In this document: in pieces, positions 61,229 through 64,000 of the stretch
Layout of the letters: each line of letters begins with the position of its first letter
How positions within the stretch are numbered: the stretch's first letter is position 1
Assembly: GCF_000381905.1 (NCBI RefSeq)
Contig: NZ_KB907276.1
Location: forward strand, 1 to 64,000
Source: Paenibacillus fonticola DSM 21315
GTDB lineage: Bacteria > Bacillota > Bacilli > Paenibacillales > Paenibacillaceae
Reading direction: 5' to 3'
Length of the DNA: 64,000 bases
Program-made: the position numbers and the translations under genes
The notes under the pieces: model-generated
What the model was told of the DNA's origin: nothing
The model's database searches: none
The model's input: the letters and a program-made list of their open reading frames with translations, nothing else

Positions 61229-62686
61229 TTACAACGAATAGTTCGGCGCTTCTTTCGTAATTTGCACATCATGCGGATGGCTCTCACGAAGCCCTGCCCC
61301 CGTAATACGAACGAATTTCGTGTCATTGCGAAGCTCGTCCAGAGTAGCTGTTCCGCAGTACCCCATGCCCGAGCGCAATCCGCCCAGCAATTGATGAATC
61401 GTATCGGACAAAGGCCCTTTATAGGCCACGCGGCCTTCGATTCCCTCAGGTACCAGCTTTTTGTCATCATCCTGGAAGTAGCGGTCCTTACTGCCTTGTT
61501 TCATTGCTCCGAGGGAGCCCATCCCTCTGTATACTTTAAAGCGCCGGCCCTGGTAAATTTCCGATTCTCCAGGGCTTTCTTCCGTACCAGCAAGCAAGCT
61601 GCCCAGCATAACGGCATGCGCTCCAGAAGCGATGGCCTTCGTAATTTCTCCAGAATACTTAATTCCTCCGTCAGCAATGATCGGAATGCCGTACTCGCGG
61701 GCTACGGATGCACAATCGTAGACAGCGGTAATTTGTGGAACACCGATCCCGGCGATGACACGCGTCGTACAGATCGAACCTGGTCCGATACCTACCTTGA
61801 CGACAGAAGCGCCAGCTTCGATTAAATCACGGGTTGCTTCGCCAGTTGCTACGTTGCCCGCAATAATTGTAAGTTCCGGATACCGTTTGCGAAGCTCACG
61901 TACCGTGTCCAAAATGTTAATATGATGCCCGTGTGCGGAATCAACCGTAATAACGTCGACGCCTGCCTTAACCAAAGCCTCCGCCCGTACGAAAGAATCG
62001 GAGGATACGCCGATAGCCGCCCCGACAAGCAGTCTGCCCTGCTCATCTTTCGCCGCGTTCGGGAATTGGATCGCTTTCTCGATATCCTTGATCGTAATCA
62101 AGCCCTTGAGCGTATTGGATTCATCCACCAGTGGCAGCTTCTCGATTTTATGCTGCTGCAGAAGGACTTCTGCTTCTTGAAGCGTCGTTCCCACGGGAGC
62201 CGTTACCAGGTTCTCGTGCGTCATGACCTCGCTGATTTTGATGCTGTAGTCATGAACGAAGCGCAAATCCCGGTTCGTCAAAATACCGACTAATTTCTGC
62301 TCCTCATTTACGATCGGAACACCGGAAATACGGTATTTTCCCATCAGTTCCTCTGCGTCCGATACTAGTCGATCCGGCGTAAGGGAGAATGGATTCGTGA
62401 TAACGCCGCTCTCCGAGCGCTTAACCCGATCTACTTCCTCAGCCTGCTGCTCTACCGACATATTCTTATGAATGATGCCGATGCCGCCTTCCCGGGCAAT
62501 AGCAATCGCCATAGCCGCCTCCGTCACTGTATCCATTCCGGCGCTGATGAGCGGCATGTTCAGCTTAACCTTATCGCTGAGCTTCGTAGACAAATTTACC
62601 TCTTTCGGAAGGACCTCCGATTTACGAGGGATGAGCAGCACGTCATCAAATGTTAAGCCTTCCTTGTCAAATTTACTTTCCCACAC
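61229..62686 (-). CDS. guaB: Inosine-5'-monophosphate dehydrogenase
   Basis: 485 residues. TIM barrel split by two CBS domains (about 95-205). The catalytic cysteine is in GPGSICTTRV (near 305), the flap and IMP-binding segments are KYSGEITKAIASGAHAVMLGS and YRGMGSLGAM. It oxidises IMP to XMP with NAD, the first committed step to GMP. Start GTG at 62686 after AGGGAGG. A TTGACA-N17-TAAGAT promoter is upstream. No purine riboswitch seen. Confidence 0.97.
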   Translation of the reverse strand: MWESKFDKEGLTFDDVLLIPRKSEVLPKEVNLSTKLSDKVKLNMPLISAGMDTVTEAAMAIAIAREGGIGIIHKNMSVEQQAEEVDRVKRSESGVITNPFSLTPDRLVSDAEELMGKYRISGVPIVNEEQKLVGILTNRDLRFVHDYSIKISEVMTHENLVTAPVGTTLQEAEVLLQQHKIEKLPLVDESNTLKGLITIKDIEKAIQFPNAAKDEQGRLLVGAAIGVSSDSFVRAEALVKAGVDVITVDSAHGHHINILDTVRELRKRYPELTIIAGNVATGEATRDLIEAGASVVKVGIGPGSICTTRVIAGIGVPQITAVYDCASVAREYGIPIIADGGIKYSGEITKAIASGAHAVMLGSLLAGTEESPGESEIYQGRRFKVYRGMGSLGAMKQGSKDRYFQDDDKKLVPEGIEGRVAYKGPLSDTIHQLLGGLRSGMGYCGTATLDELRNDTKFVRITGAGLRESHPHDVQITKEAPNYSL

Positions 62687-62780
62687 CTTAGTTTTTCCTC
62701 CCTTATATTCTATTCCTCGTCGACCGAATTCCCTTATATATCAAGGCCGGAAAGACACTTACGAAAATATATTATTGTAC

Positions 62781-62809
62781 ATCTTAGCAAAGGGCATATA
62801 GCCTGTCAA
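62781..62809 (-). promoter_or_regulatory. Sigma-A promoter of guaB
   Basis: Minus strand TTGACA (62809-62804), 17-base spacer, TAAGAT (62786-62781). It leaves a leader of about 90 bases before the guaB GTG; no attenuator hairpin is clear in it. Confidence 0.75.
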
Positions 62810-62961
62810 GGACAAGCGCAAGGAAATTACACCAGACTTTCACAGGCACACGAGTGTCCACAGGAGGAATACACTACACTTTTTCGGGTATTCTCCCGCT
62901 TTATTGTTCCCCTTTTACTGTTATTATCATTCCGGCTAAGAAAACCGTCTGCCCCCGCATA

Positions 62962-62992
62962 TAAAAAAGAGCACTGTCTAAAGACAATGCTC
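62962..62992 (-). terminator. Terminator after clpP
   Basis: Minus strand GAGCATTGTCT pairs with AGACAGTGCTC, then TTTTTT. Confidence 0.88.
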
Positions 62993-63007
62993 CCTTACGT
63001 ATCCTGC

Positions 63008-63595
63008 TTAACTGGCCTTTGAAATCACCTGATCGATGACGCCGTATTCAATCGCTTCTTCAGCGGACATGAAGTAATCCCGATCCATATCTTTGGCTAT
63101 GCGCTCCAAGGATTGGCCCGTATGCTCGGCGGCAATCGCGTTTAATCTCTCCCGAGTACGGAGAATCCGTTTAGCGCTAATTTCGATATCGCTGGCTTGC
63201 CCTTGGACACCGCCATGCGGCTGATGAATCATTACCTCGCTATTCGGCAAGGCGAACCGCTTTCCTTTAGTGCCTGATAACAGTAAAATTGCCGCAAAAG
63301 AAGCAGCCATGCCGGAGCAAATCGTCTGAACGTCAGGTTTGATGTACTGCATCGTATCGTAGATGGCGAACCCTGCTGAGGTGGAGCCGCCGGGACTATT
63401 TATATAGAAGTGGATATCTTTCTCAGGATCCTCAGCTGCAAGCAAGAGCATCTGTGCGCTAATGCTGTTGGCTACCTGATCATCAATCGCCGAACCCAGA
63501 AATACGATTCGATCCTTAAGCAGCCTGGAGTAAATATCGTAGGAGCGTTCTCCACGGCTCGTTTGTTCGATCACGTACGGTATAAATGTACTCAT
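63008..63595 (-). CDS. clpP: ATP-dependent Clp protease proteolytic subunit
   Basis: 195 residues. Catalytic triad S99 (SGMAAS), H124 (VMIHQPHGG) and D173 (DRDYFMSAEEA). It forms the double heptamer chamber fed by ClpX or ClpC. The ATG at 63595 follows CAAGGAGGGTTTGAAC. No CtsR operator is visible in the short upstream gap. Its place between guaB and a sigma-factor gene differs from B. subtilis clpP, so it may be a second copy. Confidence 0.95.
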   Translation of the reverse strand: MSTFIPYVIEQTSRGERSYDIYSRLLKDRIVFLGSAIDDQVANSISAQMLLLAAEDPEKDIHFYINSPGGSTSAGFAIYDTMQYIKPDVQTICSGMAASFAAILLLSGTKGKRFALPNSEVMIHQPHGGVQGQASDIEISAKRILRTRERLNAIAAEHTGQSLERIAKDMDRDYFMSAEEAIEYGVIDQVISKAS

Positions 63596-63644
63596 TGTTC
63601 AAACCCTCCTTGATCAGTAATATTTAAATCGTGAATGTTCTTCT

Positions 63645-64000
63645 TTAAGCTGCCCATACGAGCGTTTGACTGTACGCCGCTTTTAAACCGTTCTGATGTC
63701 GAGCGTCTTGCTGCCTATGCTTCTTTAGAACGGGCGGCTGAATCTGATCGAGCTCGCTGGATTCATTCATGAGCATGAGCAGTGCCATCGGATTATGTTC
63801 ACGGAATGCCTTTAAGTAAGCGTACACGATTTGCTCATTGTTCGGAGTCGCATGTGCTAAGTCATTTCTTTTTTCTAGCCGGGAACCTTGATCTGCCTCC
63901 TCTTCCGCTCGTACCGATCTAAGCTTCGTACGAGCGCGATGAAGCAATGCTTTAACAGCCCCTTCGGTCGTAGAGAGCAGCTCCGCCGTTTCTGCGGCCG
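63645..64000 (-). CDS. ECF-type sigma factor, C-terminal part (runs off window)
   Basis: Only the last ~117 residues are in the window. AAETAELLSTTEGAVKALLHRAR is the sigma region 4 helix-turn-helix that reads -35 elements. After it comes a ~90-residue extension (NEQIVYAYLKAFREHNPMALLML) resembling the start of the SnoaL-like domain in long ECF factors, but it ends soon after. The N-terminal region 2 lies beyond position 64000. Confidence 0.75.
   Translation of the reverse strand, partial: AAETAELLSTTEGAVKALLHRARTKLRSVRAEEEADQGSRLEKRNDLAHATPNNEQIVYAYLKAFREHNPMALLMLMNESSELDQIQPPVLKKHRQQDARHQNGLKAAYSQTLVWAA

Overview
The window looks like an origin-proximal chromosomal region of a motile, spore-forming Firmicute, most likely Paenibacillus or a close relative. 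Evidence for this: bofA, spo0F with Spo0A and sigma-H type control sites, a small spore-protein gene (sspP), rpoE (delta), a Bacillus-type long SRP RNA, a copper-amine-oxidase-like domain joined to GH18, frequent GTG and TTG starts after strong Shine-Dalgarno sequences, and intergenic repeat families. Most genes, including the 16S rRNA at the left edge, read on the minus strand. From memory of Bacillus subtilis gene order, oriC would lie beyond the right edge.

Layout. 1-4750: 5' end of a 16S gene with tandem rrn promoters, then bofA, yaaL, recR, yaaK, dnaX and the SRP RNA. 4890-14490: a secreted GH18 protein, rpmE, a radical SAM protein, rho, murA, fba, spo0F, pyrG (with a CTP-type GGGC attenuator leader). 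14560-20010: rpoE, an intracellular subtilase, a repeat-rich gap, argS, ywiB. 20500-31300: a membrane-anchored protein, speB, speE, a class A PBP, mpg, an ArsR-type sensor, a polar amino-acid ABC transporter, ywhD. 31500-41400: an M1 peptidase, a 64-bp tandem repeat, a membrane protein, two NlpC/P60 hydrolases each behind its own c-di-AMP (ydaO) riboswitch, GNAT, cytochrome c, a pterin dehydratase, motAB behind a sigma-D-like promoter, and a pseudouridine synthase. 41500-47400: a PAS histidine kinase, a DnaA-box cluster, tadA, a lipoprotein, a YitT protein, sspP. 56400-64000: tRNA-Ser, serS, pdxT, pdxS, dacA, guaB, clpP and a truncated ECF-type sigma gene.

The clear accessory region is an 8.3-kb island (about 48091-56468) inserted in the 3' half of tRNA-Ser(UGA). 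It is bounded by 64-bp direct repeats and carries a tyrosine integrase next to the intact tRNA. It is visibly AT-richer than its surroundings. It holds an Xre repressor with a 16-bp palindromic operator, small lipoproteins, a replication-initiator-like protein, a DUF5659-like small protein, an AT-rich inverted repeat resembling an origin, decaying genes and a piece of a spo0A gene. Its cargo is a translationally coupled pair, an FRG-domain protein followed by a DUF262 (ParB/GmrS-like) protein, which is the best candidate here for an undescribed, probably anti-phage, system.

The rest is mostly housekeeping. The block ywhD to rpmE keeps the B. subtilis order and direction relative to the origin, but here lies between tadA and scr-dnaX, which B. 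subtilis keeps together on the other replichore. This suggests an exchange between replichores.
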